This document shows, piece after piece, positions 25,401 through 33,385 of a DNA stretch of 64,000 nt. A model generated the notes under the pieces. It made no database searches and was not told the DNA's origin. It was given only the letters and a program-made list of their open reading frames with translations. The stretch covers positions 620,001-684,000 of the forward strand of contig JACJYV010000005.1 of the NCBI GenBank assembly GCA_020635905.1. Direction: 5' to 3'. The position numbers were made by a program, and so were the translations under genes. This DNA comes from Bacteroidia bacterium. GTDB taxonomy: Bacteria > Bacteroidota > Bacteroidia > J057 > JADKCL01. Numbering within the stretch: the first letter of the stretch is position 1; each line of letters opens with the position of its first letter.

Positions 25401-27020
25401 GGAACCCGCTCCCTTGGCGTTCAGGCGAATAGAATCTCCCTGGCAAATGGTGGTATCCGGGGTAAATAATTCCAGATTGAAGACGTCATAGGGAACATTG
25501 ATCGAGATCACCCGTTTGTACACAGGTCCCCATTGTCCGTATTCATCCAGCAGACGGATGTTGAAAAGGCGCATGCCCTTGTAGGTGAGGGTGGCATTCG
25601 AGTCGAAAACCACCTCCATGGCCTGATCAAAATTGCCATCCATGGCAAAGAGGGGATACCCATTTCCCGGTCCGGGATCAGTGAGTCCCCAGAAGTATTC
25701 TGCGGCGGTAATTTTCAGGGGACGACCTCCGTTGAGATTGTCATTGAGACCGATGATCCTTTTGTAAACAGGTCCCCAATTTCCGCTTTCGTCCCGCACG
25801 CGCAGGGCAAAGAGGTGGGTACCCACGGCCGGCAGGGAGGTAGTATTGGCAAACACCACTTCCAGGGCTTCGTTAAAATTTCCATCCATGGCCAGCATGG
25901 GGGTTCCGCTGCCTGCGCCCGGATCTGTATCCCAGAAATATTCAGCAGAAGTAATGGCCAGGGGGCGGGGAGTATTGAGGTTGTCATTGATCGAAATCAC
26001 CCGCTTGAATACAGGTCCCCACGCATTGGATTCATCCCTGACCCGAATCCCAAACAGGTGAATGCCCTGACCGGGAAGGCTGACTGCAGAGGTGAAAACC
26101 GCTTCCATGGCTTCGTTGAAATTGCCGTCATAGGCCAGCATCGCAGTGCCGCTTCCTGCCCCCGGATCTGCATCCCAGAAGTATTCCGCGGAGGTGATAG
26201 CCAGGGCCCGCGGAGTATTCAGGTTGTCATTGAGGCTGATTACCCGCTTGAAAACCGGACCCCATTCGCCTCCTTCATCCCTGACCCGAATGCCAAACAG
26301 GTGAATGCCCGCGCCGGGCAGCATGGCTGAGGAGGTAAATACATCCTCCAAAGCTTCATTGAAATTTCCGTCAAAAGCCAGCAGGGTGGTGCCGCTGCCC
26401 GCCCCGGGATCCGTATCCCAGAAATATTCGGCTGAGGTAACCGCCATGGCCCGTGGAGTGTTGAGGTTGTCGTTGAGACTGATGACCCGTTTGTACACGG
26501 GGCCCCAATTATTTCCCTCATCCCTGACCCGAATGGCAAACAGGTGAATGCCCGCGCCAGGCAGGGTGGTGGAAGAGGCAAACACATCTTCCAGGGCTTC
26601 GTTGAAATTGCCGTCAAAGGCCAGCAAGACCGTTCCGCTGCCCGCTCCCGGGTCCGTATCCCAGAAGTATTCAGCCTGAGTCACGGCCACCCGCAAGGGA
26701 GTTTGCAGGGTATCCAAATAACTGACCGCGCGGGAAAATACAGGTCCCCAGTTGCCGCAGTCGTCTTTCAGACGGACGTAGAATTTGTTGATTCCGTTGA
26801 GGGGCGGGGTAAGGCCGTTGGAAAAGAGGTTTTCAAGGGCTTGATCAAAATTCCCATCCATGGCTTGCAGCGGGGTTCCGCTCCCCTGCCCGGGGTCTGT
26901 ATTCCAGAAGTACTCTCCTCCCAGGATTTCCTTCTGAGCCTGAAGATGGGTCCAGCCGAGGATACTCAATCCGAGCACCAGCGTCCATCTGCAGGTCAAT
27001 TTTATCAGATTTTGTCGCAT
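22416..27020 (-). CDS. Giant secreted multi-repeat T9SS protein
   Basis: A 1534-residue exported protein with signal peptide (about 10-29, ending LQAQ). Six copies of an about 80-residue unit (AEYFWDTDPGAGSGT ... DGNFNEALE ... WGPVxKRVIS) fill about 35-515. Ig-like SprB/gliding-motility-type modules follow (TICQGDSIRLNAKG, CAGYTVTLHALAG, PPYSYLWSTGD), alternating with three copies of an about 110-residue lectin-like unit (ELVGATSVDDTL ... SNPDxxxxTIDYAFYV ... GDTLKVERAG). The end is a T9SS type A sorting domain (VYPNPNQGAFTVEIPG ... GVYLLKVRT). It is probably a cell-surface adhesin. It is the last gene of a four-gene minus-strand operon, 9 bp after the first beta-helix gene; no known function. 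Confidence 0.85.
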   Translation of the reverse strand: MRQNLIKLTCRWTLVLGLSILGWTHLQAQKEILGGEYFWNTDPGQGSGTPLQAMDGNFDQALENLFSNGLTPPLNGINKFYVRLKDDCGNWGPVFSRAVSYLDTLQTPLRVAVTQAEYFWDTDPGAGSGTVLLAFDGNFNEALEDVFASSTTLPGAGIHLFAIRVRDEGNNWGPVYKRVISLNDNLNTPRAMAVTSAEYFWDTDPGAGSGTTLLAFDGNFNEALEDVFTSSAMLPGAGIHLFGIRVRDEGGEWGPVFKRVISLNDNLNTPRALAITSAEYFWDADPGAGSGTAMLAYDGNFNEAMEAVFTSAVSLPGQGIHLFGIRVRDESNAWGPVFKRVISINDNLNTPRPLAITSAEYFWDTDPGAGSGTPMLAMDGNFNEALEVVFANTTSLPAVGTHLFALRVRDESGNWGPVYKRIIGLNDNLNGGRPLKITAAEYFWGLTDPGPGNGYPLFAMDGNFDQAMEVVFDSNATLTYKGMRLFNIRLLDEYGQWGPVYKRVISINVPYDVFNLELFTPDTTICQGDSIRLNAKGAGSYTWSPSTGLNTNLGPEVLAKPTVTTTYTVIGQGAPGEYDTLTVTITVKSGPTVDIGNDTTICNGNSVVLNPGSSFLTYLWSDNSTADTLVADTAGSFWVSVTDTSGCPGRDTLVVTLDTTFNPGVTPAGPVDLCQGQTVTLQAAIGLNSYLWNNGSTADHIVVDTAGAFIVAVGDTSGCNGVSDTVFVNLRPVPTVMLDPSGPVDTCAGYTVTLHALAGPNLSFLWSTGDTLDSLVAAVSGNYWVQVTDSNACTFADTALVRIGQVPPHWTDLVGAVSMNDTLFKTVNANGWSNSGAASVQVLQPGDDGYLLHVVHTIKDFYFIGLSEDNPDAANLTIDHAFYVNKKQLRVRESIGTDLVVGTLDVGDSIAIARVGTTLNWLHNGVVVYSTPADTSKSLLADVSIYKKNSYLTNIWVSFCETTLPLTLEFTQNYNRCALGPEGQIILMPAGGTPPYSYLWSTGDTTAVLDSLEAGHYSVVITDLEGSNISQSFEIFNRISWTELVGATSVDDTLSRSVAGNSWGTCGARSEQVLQPNTDGVFMHVVHRTDKYYYIGLSNLNPDVWQTTIDYAFYVAKGALSIREEAGYFASHGSISIGDTLKVERAGSNIRYFRNSTLLKTTPAFPGDPLFVDATIFNAGVSLYDNYTSFCGDSIPPDSFVVDFVVSHSDCYPAPNGGIVLNVSGGIPPYTYSWSSGETVSSISGKAAGAYTAIVHDQMGNSDTLDFEIMNRTVWEGFVNAAANGDTLYRTLTSTNSWGNSGARSDNKLLNGLSGKVLHIVNSIDYNYYLGLSDSDPNASQFTIDYAFYNNKGLLFIREEQSGFFQQYGTVAVGDSLVIERSVASMYWYQNGNQLRSIGVSPAETLRVDVSMYSKNTHIHDVFVNFCDTVAGQKNSASEGASSEGQSNALQAEIRVYPNPNQGAFTVEIPGQEGEALEIWMMDLRGREIFRTQLVHPGGVFRKDIQLQAISKGVYLLKVRTPDGEEMRKLMIEE
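25480..26918 (-). repeat. Six tandem ~240-bp in-gene repeats
   Basis: Codes for six copies of the EYFWDTDPGAGSGT unit in the gene above. Copies 2-5 are very similar to each other; the first and sixth are diverged, as expected if the internal copies have been amplified or homogenised recently. Confidence 0.8.
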
Positions 27021-27029
27021 AGGTTCTTT

Positions 27030-28259
27030 TTAGCGCAGGTGAACGCCTTTTGCTTTGACTACCGTAGTTCCACCCAGGTCGTATATTTTGGAGGGCATTT
27101 CCAGAAACCAAACCCTGGCTCTTCCGTCTGAAGGGGGATTGGGACGGTAATTTTCCCAGGAAAAAGGCCCACCGTAGGTGCCACGGTCGTTGCGGGTAAG
27201 GTCGAGGTCGAGGAATTCTGTATTGGGATTGCCCGTATTTTGCCCGAAAGCTCCTATACCAGCGCCAGTGGATGGGTCAAAAATGCTGGAACTGGAGCCA
27301 CCGTAACTATTGGTTGCCCGCAAAAGCCCCGGCGTATAACTCAACCCATAAAACAGATTATACTCCCCGCCTTTCATGCCATACAGGACGCAACCTCCCC
27401 CGGTTCCATAATCGCTCGCAAAAATGTTGCTGCTGGCATTATGGTCCTTTACTCCTCTCAGCAGAATGGAGTGGGTACTGGTTGCGTTACAGTTGCTATT
27501 ACTGTTTGAATTATATCCCCAATAAGTATTATTTCTGAACACATTGGGCTTACCTGCGGTATCTGCAATTACCACCTGAAATCCCGAAGAGGCGTTTCTG
27601 TTATTCCAAAAATTATTGGCGACATAAAAACGGACATTGGGGTTATTGAAGGTCATGTGGGAACTGCGGTTGATGGTCTGAAAACTATTGGCAATAATCA
27701 GAACAGTGTCACCTGTACCAAAGGCGGCATTTCCGGGTAGAATTCCAATTCCCGAATTTGTCCCTTCAAAGTCATTGCCAATAAAACTTCCTCTGCGAAT
27801 GTTAAACGCCTTGTTGGAATAGCAATAAAGCACATTCACCTCAAATCCATCAAAGGAAAAGTTGGAGATTTCTGAAAAGCGGCAATCCACAAAATTGACC
27901 ACGCAACGGGCACCCACCGGGGTATTTCCCGCTCCATTCGCAGTGCCCCAAATGGTCATGCCAATGATGGAGACTTCCCTTCCGTTGGCGGGTTGAATGA
28001 GCAGGTTGCCTTCCAGGCCCCAGTAGTCGCGGGGCGAAGCGGCCATCAGGGTCACGCTTGCATCCACGGTTGGATTTTCGAAATAATTTCCTCCTTCCGT
28101 GTAAATCACCAGCCGGTCTCCGTCCACTGCGGCGGCCAGCGCCGCGGTAATGGAAGGATAAGAGCCTGCCACAGCGCCGGTTTTGTCAACGCTCAGGTCT
28201 GCAGCGTTTACCGCCCCAACAAGGCACAAACAGCAAATGAGGGAGTATATTTTTTTCAT
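27030..28259 (-). CDS. Secreted beta-helix protein, paralogue 1
   Basis: A 409-residue exported protein with signal peptide MKKIYSLICCLCLVGAVNA. The mature start ADLSVDKTGAVAGSYPSI and repeats such as DGDRLVIYTEGG and VNFVDCRF are typical of right-handed parallel beta-helix (pectate-lyase-like) surface proteins. No catalytic residues of a known lyase can be assigned. It shares with the two upstream neighbours a C-terminal tail GPFSWENY ... GRARVWFLE ... VVKAKGVHLR, which is not a recognised T9SS type A domain. It lies 27 bp after paralogue 2 and 9 bp before the giant repeat protein. Likely the same export route. Confidence 0.8.
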   Translation of the reverse strand: MKKIYSLICCLCLVGAVNAADLSVDKTGAVAGSYPSITAALAAAVDGDRLVIYTEGGNYFENPTVDASVTLMAASPRDYWGLEGNLLIQPANGREVSIIGMTIWGTANGAGNTPVGARCVVNFVDCRFSEISNFSFDGFEVNVLYCYSNKAFNIRRGSFIGNDFEGTNSGIGILPGNAAFGTGDTVLIIANSFQTINRSSHMTFNNPNVRFYVANNFWNNRNASSGFQVVIADTAGKPNVFRNNTYWGYNSNSNSNCNATSTHSILLRGVKDHNASSNIFASDYGTGGGCVLYGMKGGEYNLFYGLSYTPGLLRATNSYGGSSSSIFDPSTGAGIGAFGQNTGNPNTEFLDLDLTRNDRGTYGGPFSWENYRPNPPSDGRARVWFLEMPSKIYDLGGTTVVKAKGVHLR

Positions 28260-28286
28260 GATTGTAGTGTTTCGTTGAGGGGGAAT

Positions 28287-29534
28287 TTATTTGATATGGA
28301 CACCAGAGGCTTTGACCGGCACATTGCCGGTCAGGGAATAAATCCGGCTGGGAATATCGAGCAACATTACCCGGGTGCGGCCGGGTGCATTCTGGCTTTC
28401 GGGATGATAATTCCACCAGGAGAAAGGTCCGCCAGCTGTACCTATATCGTTGCGGGTTAGGTCAAGGTCGTAATAATTGACCCCGGGTTTTCCCAGATCA
28501 TAAAAAGTGGCCGTGGTTATTACTCCAGTATTGGCATCATGAATGGGGTAAGGGCTGGTAAAATAATTGAAATAAGTATTATGGAAGGAATATGCGTTGG
28601 GACTCTGGCCCAGCCTGACAAAATAATTGTAGTCGCCCCAATCATTTCCCAAAGCACACCCATAATTATTACCCGTAGCGGTACCCGCAAAAAGGTTATT
28701 AATAATATGGTCATCTTTGGCCCCCTGCAGAATAACCAGATTCCGGGTAGGTGTATTGGCGCAGTTCGTAATTGAGGAGTTAAATGTCCCAACCACCGTA
28801 TTATTAATAAACCAGTTGGGCTCTCCCGTCACATCAGCGGCTACAACTCCCACCATTCTTTCAGTATTCGCAGACAGGAAGCAATTTGCGATGAAATAGC
28901 GGGCTGAACTGTTGCCAAGGTAGAGAGAGGCAAAATAAGGGGTCCCAAAGTAGGAAGTAAATTTACTACCCACCACAAAAATCGTATCTCCCACCCCGTG
29001 GACAGGCAATTCGTTCAAGGCTCTGGCAGCCGCCAACTCTGAGCCAATGATGGAGCCCAATCTGAATGCAAGGGAGTTTCCCTTACTATAGAGAAAATTG
29101 ACTTTAAAATTATCGAAGTCAAAATTTATCCCCGTTGGTACCTGGGAATCAATGATGTTCACCACACATCTGGCCCCTGTGCTGTTGTTCTGGGTACTGA
29201 AAACTGAGTTTGAATTGGTGGGAGTCATGAGCAATCCAATGATGCTCACTTCCCGGCCGGGCGAAGGTACCACCTCGATCATTCCAGTAAATTGCCAGTA
29301 CTCAGAGGCGCTGGCGCACATGAGAGTCAGGCTTTTGTTGATGGAAAGGGTATCGCGGTAATCTTCCGTGGTGGGATAGATCACGATCCTGTCTCCATCT
29401 GTGGCAGCATTGATGCCATCCTGGATGGTAGGGTAGGAGCCGGCAATTGCGCCAGAATTGTCCACGTTAATGTCTGCGGCAAAGCCCATCAGGGCCACCA
29501 GCAGAAGAAGAAGGAAGCTGAGTGTTGATTTCAT
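28287..29534 (-). CDS. Secreted beta-helix protein, paralogue 2
   Basis: A 415-residue exported protein. The signal peptide is MKSTLSFLLLLLVALMGFAA, then DINVDNSGAIAGSYPTIQ, with DGDRIVIYPT near 50. Same layout as its neighbours: N-terminal beta-helix with repeated N and V/I strands, one motif GARCVVNIIDSQ in the middle and the tail GPFSWWNYHPESQNAPGRTR ... LTGNVPVKASGVHIK. Middle gene of a tandem triplet, 27 bp from each neighbour; the equal spacing supports gene duplication. Adhesin or polysaccharide-binding function is inferred only from fold and export. Confidence 0.8.
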   Translation of the reverse strand: MKSTLSFLLLLLVALMGFAADINVDNSGAIAGSYPTIQDGINAATDGDRIVIYPTTEDYRDTLSINKSLTLMCASASEYWQFTGMIEVVPSPGREVSIIGLLMTPTNSNSVFSTQNNSTGARCVVNIIDSQVPTGINFDFDNFKVNFLYSKGNSLAFRLGSIIGSELAAARALNELPVHGVGDTIFVVGSKFTSYFGTPYFASLYLGNSSARYFIANCFLSANTERMVGVVAADVTGEPNWFINNTVVGTFNSSITNCANTPTRNLVILQGAKDDHIINNLFAGTATGNNYGCALGNDWGDYNYFVRLGQSPNAYSFHNTYFNYFTSPYPIHDANTGVITTATFYDLGKPGVNYYDLDLTRNDIGTAGGPFSWWNYHPESQNAPGRTRVMLLDIPSRIYSLTGNVPVKASGVHIK

Positions 29535-29561
29535 AAATGGATATGCTCAAATAGAATGGTC

Positions 29562-30833
29562 TTATTTCATGTGTACTCCCGAAGCCTTGACCGGCACGGA
29601 CCCGGTCAGGGAGTAGATCTGGCTCTTGATATCCAGCAGGTAAATACGGGCCCTCCCGGGTGCATTTTGGGAATCGGGATGGTAATTGGACCAGGCAAAG
29701 GGGCCTCCGCCCGTTCCCATATTATTGCGGGTTATATCTATGTCGTAGAAGGGTATCCCTGGATGGCCCTGATTGTGACCAGTTCCACTTGAAATGATGC
29801 CATTTCCATCATAACTCAAAGATCCGTTCACATAAATATTGTCCCGCCAACCATTGTGATGGTTATAGGAAATCCTCCCAAACAGGTTGTAATTCGCCCG
29901 GTTCTGTCCCTGGAAATTCCCTAAGGCACACCCCCCCGAACCGTTTGTATTATAGAAGACATTGTTAACTGCATGGGTATTTTTTACCCCTTCCAACCAT
30001 ACCACATTATAACGGTGATTCACCTTTGTGGTACAAGCCCAATTTGTCATACTGGAACTTCCCTCAACGGTATTATTGATAAACCAACCATTTGTATCGA
30101 CCACATAAGCCGTATCGACAAACAAATTATACCTGAAGAAGTTGTTGGCGATAAAGTAGGTCGCATTGCTGTTCTTGAACACAAAATTCGCAGCGAAAGG
30201 TAGCCCCCAGCTGGTTTGGCTGGTTTTGTTTCCGATGAAAATAACCGTGTCCCCAACTCCCCATACGGGTGAATCCTCGTAAACAAACACACGGTCCATA
30301 TAACTGCCAACAATGGTCCCCATACGAAACTCAAGGTTCCAGAATGAACTGTAGAAGGCATTCACCTCAAATCCATCAAGGTTAAAGGCAAGGGGGCCGT
30401 AAATAGAACAATCAATGAAATTGACCACACAGCGCGTCCCTCCCACGTTATTCTGTGATGCAAACACGCCGTTAACCGACCATTCTCCCATGTGTCTGAC
30501 GATTTGCATCCCAATAAAGGATATGGTCCTGCCCGGCGCAGGTACGATATTGATCACGCCGTAGAATTCCCAGCTTTGGCCGTTTTGGGCGCAAATAAAT
30601 TCCAGACTTTTGTTTACCACCAGAGAATCTTTGTAATCATAGATCGTGGGATAAATCACAATGCGATCCCCATCCGTGGCTGCAGCAATGCCCGCTGAAA
30701 TGGTCGGGTAAGACCCGGGAATCTCTCCTGTATTGTCAATGTTGATATCTGCGGCGCGAAGGGCACCAACTGTGAAGAGGGAAAAAGCGAAGCAAACGAG
30801 GGCTTTCCTAATGTTAAACAAGATCATATTCAT
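29562..30833 (-). CDS. Secreted beta-helix protein, paralogue 3 (operon leader)
   Basis: A 423-residue exported protein with signal peptide (about 5-27, ending ALRA) and mature start ADINIDNTGEIPGSYPTI. It shares DGDRIVIYPT, GTRCVVNFIDCSI and the tail GPFAWSNYHPDSQNAPGRAR ... LTGSVPVKASGVHMK with the two downstream paralogues. It begins the four-gene operon; a perfect -7 box TACCTTTG sits 18-25 bp upstream of the ATG. Parallel beta-helix fold inferred; activity unknown. Confidence 0.8.
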   Translation of the reverse strand: MNMILFNIRKALVCFAFSLFTVGALRAADINIDNTGEIPGSYPTISAGIAAATDGDRIVIYPTIYDYKDSLVVNKSLEFICAQNGQSWEFYGVINIVPAPGRTISFIGMQIVRHMGEWSVNGVFASQNNVGGTRCVVNFIDCSIYGPLAFNLDGFEVNAFYSSFWNLEFRMGTIVGSYMDRVFVYEDSPVWGVGDTVIFIGNKTSQTSWGLPFAANFVFKNSNATYFIANNFFRYNLFVDTAYVVDTNGWFINNTVEGSSSMTNWACTTKVNHRYNVVWLEGVKNTHAVNNVFYNTNGSGGCALGNFQGQNRANYNLFGRISYNHHNGWRDNIYVNGSLSYDGNGIISSGTGHNQGHPGIPFYDIDITRNNMGTGGGPFAWSNYHPDSQNAPGRARIYLLDIKSQIYSLTGSVPVKASGVHMK

Positions 30834-30850
30834 ACATTTTTTACCAAAGG

Positions 30851-30858
30851 CAAAGGTA
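30851..30858 (-). promoter_or_regulatory. Bacteroidota -7 promoter box for beta-helix operon
   Basis: Minus strand TACCTTTG then C, a perfect TAnnTTTG match, giving a leader of roughly 13 nt to the ATG at 30833. A -33 TTTG at correct spacing was not found. Confidence 0.5.
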
Positions 30859-31036
30859 GAACATAATTCTGAGATTGAATTCTTTGAATTATCAACTACT
30901 TATCCCCGTTTTTTCACACATATTCAAAGCCCTTCGGGAAATTCATTTCCCAAAATTCTACCTTTTAACCCATATCCAAGGGGAGAAATCAGCGCCCTGG
31001 CAACGCAGGAAAACAGAATACGTACCCTTTAAATCC

Positions 31037-33124
31037 TTACCAGCTGAGCAATTCGGCCAGTTTGGCTTGCACCTTGTCGGCATTGGGCAGCATGGCTGCT
31101 TCCAACTCTGAATTCATGGGTATGCCGGGCAGATTTTCCGCCCCAAAAGTCATCACAGGCGCATCCAGATATTTGAAACATTTCTCAGAAATCCGTCCCG
31201 CAATGGATTCGCAAAAGGAATTTCGCAGTTGTTCCTCGGTCAGGCAGAGCACCTTGCCGTGTTTTTTCACTGCTGTTTCAATGGCCTCCCAGTCAATGGG
31301 TTCGAGGGTACGGAGATCCAGCACTTCCACCCGGCCGGGAAAGCCCGCTTTGGCGGCATTTTTAGCCCAGTGAACTCCCATGCCATAGGTTATGACCACA
31401 CAGGTTTCCCCGTTTTCTATCTTTTCAGGATCTGCTTCCAGGTAGGTACGGGCTTTTCCCAGGGGAATGATATAATCCGAATCGGGTTCAATGGTGCGGG
31501 CTTCTTTTGAGCCGGGCACTTTACCCCAGTACAATCCTTTGTGCTCGAAAATCACCACAGGATTCGGGTCGTGAAAGGCAGCCTTGAACAGACCTTTCAT
31601 GTCGGCGGCGTTCGAGGGATAAACCACTTTCAGGCCCTTGATGGTCAGAATGGCAGATTCCACACTGGAGGAGTGAAAGGGACCACCCGAGCCATAAGCG
31701 CCGATCGGCACCCGAACCAGGGCCTGCACGGGCCATTTTCCATTGGAAAGGAAGCAGGAGCGGCTCACTTCGGCAAACAACTGATTGACGCCCGGCCAGA
31801 TGTAATCGGCAAACTGCACTTCCACTACGGGTTTGCATCCCACTGCCGACATGCCCACCGTGCTGCCAATGATATATCCCTCCTGAATGGCCGTATTGAA
31901 AACGCGGGTATCCCCGTATTTTTTGGCGAGGGTGGCCGCTTCGCGAAATACGCCCCCCAATTCGCCGCCTACGTCCTGTCCATATAATAAGGCCTCAGGG
32001 TGGGCCTTCAGAATATCATCCATGGCATGCAGGGCAGCATCCACCATCACCACTTCAGCGCCGCCATCGGGTACCCGCACCCCTTTTTCTTCCGTCACGG
32101 GAGTGGGCGCATAAATGTGGGCATACAAAGAATCGAGATCCGTAAGGGGATCTTCAGCCTGCAGGGCGCGGTCGTATTCGGCCTGGACGAAAGCGGTCAC
32201 TTTCGCCTCAATTTTCTCCAATTCCTTTTCCTGCACTCCCGCTTTTTTCAATTCGTTGCGCAGGAGGGGCAATGGATCGCGGGAAGCATGCTCGGCCAGA
32301 TCTTCCTTGGGACGATACCACTCCTTGCGTACGCCAGAGGTATGGTGGTTGAGCAGGGGCACGTCGGCATGGATGAGGAAGGGGCGACGCTCTTTGCGCA
32401 TGGTATCCAAAACCCGGGAAATGGTTTCATAACATTGCCCAAAATCACTTCCATTGATGCGAATGGCCTCGATTCCCTGAAATCCTTTGATAAAATCAAT
32501 CGCATCCTGGGAGCGGGTTTCGCGGGCCGTGGCCGAAATATCCCACTTATTGTCCTGAATCAGGTAGAGAATGGGTAATTGGTAGAGGGAAGCATTCTGG
32601 AATGCCTCGGAAACTTCACCTTCGGTGATGGAGGCGTCGCCCAGGGAGCAGACAGCGACCGGGGCCAGGTGTTGGTGGTCAAAAGTGTCGAGGCCCATGG
32701 CCTCGCGGTATTTCATGCCATGGGCCACGCCCGTGGTGGGAATGGCTTGCATGCCCGTAGAGCTGGATTGGTGCGGAATTTTGGGCTTGTCATCCCGCCG
32801 CAGGCTGGGGTGTCCGTAGTAAGTGCGACCTCCCGAAAAAGGATCGTCTTTTTTGGCCAGCAATTGCAGCATCAGTTCGTAGGGAGAAAGTCCAATACCC
32901 AGCAAAATCGAATCGTCACGATAATAGGGCGCGACAAAATCCTGGGGCAGCAATTGCATGCCCAGGGCCAGTTGCACAGCTTCGTGCCCGCGGGAAGTGG
33001 CATGCACATATTTGCTGGTCACCTCGCGGTTGGCCTCATACAAAACGGCCATGCGCTCAGCCGTAACCATCAATTCGTATGCCTGCAATAAAATGTCCTG
33101 ACTGATTTTTACCTGAGCGATCAT
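31037..33124 (-). CDS. Fused 2-oxoacid dehydrogenase E1 alpha-beta
   Basis: A 695-residue E1 component in which the alpha and beta subunits are one chain. The alpha half (about 1-335) has the thiamine-diphosphate motif GDASITEGE ... N (162-170, N192). The beta half starts near 355 with VVMVDAALHAMDDIL and has the transketolase pyrimidine domain and the C-terminal domain VLCLTEEQLRNSFCES. It fits the branched-chain or general 2-oxoacid E1 of Bacteroidota, decarboxylating 2-oxo acids and passing the acyl group to E2. No E2 or E3 gene is adjacent. Promoter box TAACTTTG upstream. Confidence 0.92.
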   Translation of the reverse strand: MIAQVKISQDILLQAYELMVTAERMAVLYEANREVTSKYVHATSRGHEAVQLALGMQLLPQDFVAPYYRDDSILLGIGLSPYELMLQLLAKKDDPFSGGRTYYGHPSLRRDDKPKIPHQSSSTGMQAIPTTGVAHGMKYREAMGLDTFDHQHLAPVAVCSLGDASITEGEVSEAFQNASLYQLPILYLIQDNKWDISATARETRSQDAIDFIKGFQGIEAIRINGSDFGQCYETISRVLDTMRKERRPFLIHADVPLLNHHTSGVRKEWYRPKEDLAEHASRDPLPLLRNELKKAGVQEKELEKIEAKVTAFVQAEYDRALQAEDPLTDLDSLYAHIYAPTPVTEEKGVRVPDGGAEVVMVDAALHAMDDILKAHPEALLYGQDVGGELGGVFREAATLAKKYGDTRVFNTAIQEGYIIGSTVGMSAVGCKPVVEVQFADYIWPGVNQLFAEVSRSCFLSNGKWPVQALVRVPIGAYGSGGPFHSSSVESAILTIKGLKVVYPSNAADMKGLFKAAFHDPNPVVIFEHKGLYWGKVPGSKEARTIEPDSDYIIPLGKARTYLEADPEKIENGETCVVITYGMGVHWAKNAAKAGFPGRVEVLDLRTLEPIDWEAIETAVKKHGKVLCLTEEQLRNSFCESIAGRISEKCFKYLDAPVMTFGAENLPGIPMNSELEAAMLPNADKVQAKLAELLSW

Positions 33125-33151
33125 AAAAACACTGTTTCAAACCAAAGAATG

Positions 33152-33159
33152 CAAAGTTA
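33152..33159 (-). promoter_or_regulatory. Bacteroidota -7 promoter box for E1 gene
   Basis: Minus strand TAACTTTG then C, a perfect TAnnTTTG match, 28 bp upstream of the ATG at 33124, giving a leader of about 23 nt. Confidence 0.5.
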
Positions 33160-33234
33160 ATATTTTTTGAGGTTAGATGTGGGGTAAGAGATGTGAGATA
33201 TGAGAGATAAGATATTAGATAATAGGAGAATCAC

Positions 33235-33262
33235 GTTTAAATACGGACTGCTGATAGCTGAC
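33235..33262 (+). repeat. Direct repeat flanking the IS, left copy
   Basis: GTTTAAATACGGACTGCTGA followed by TAGCTGAC. It matches the copy at 34981-35008 in 25 of 28 positions and is preceded, as there, by GAGATATGAGA-type words. Same orientation on both sides of the IS. Confidence 0.65.
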
Positions 33263-33273
33263 TGTGTCCTTCC

Positions 33274-33385
33274 CTAAAATAACTATACAACCTTCTTGTT
33301 TAACACTAATATAACTATACATTTTTATTTCCTATTACTGGAATAGCTAAACACTTAAAATCCCTCTTACTAAAATAGCTATACA
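33274..33385. repeat. Four 16-nt repeats at exact 32-bp period (IS end)
   Basis: Cores start at 33274, 33306, 33338 and 33370: CTAAAATAACTATACA, CTAATATAACTATACA, CTGGAATAGCTAAACA, CTAAAATAGCTATACA. The period is exactly 32 bp, about three helical turns, so all sites face the same side of the DNA. The last is identical to the terminal repeat at the other end of the IS. They may be transposase-binding sites. Confidence 0.8.

Noticed and set aside
24921..27131. Long + strand frames opposite the giant repeat protein
   Set aside because: They reflect the tandem in-gene repeats and GC-rich composition; no signal peptide, domain or promoter.
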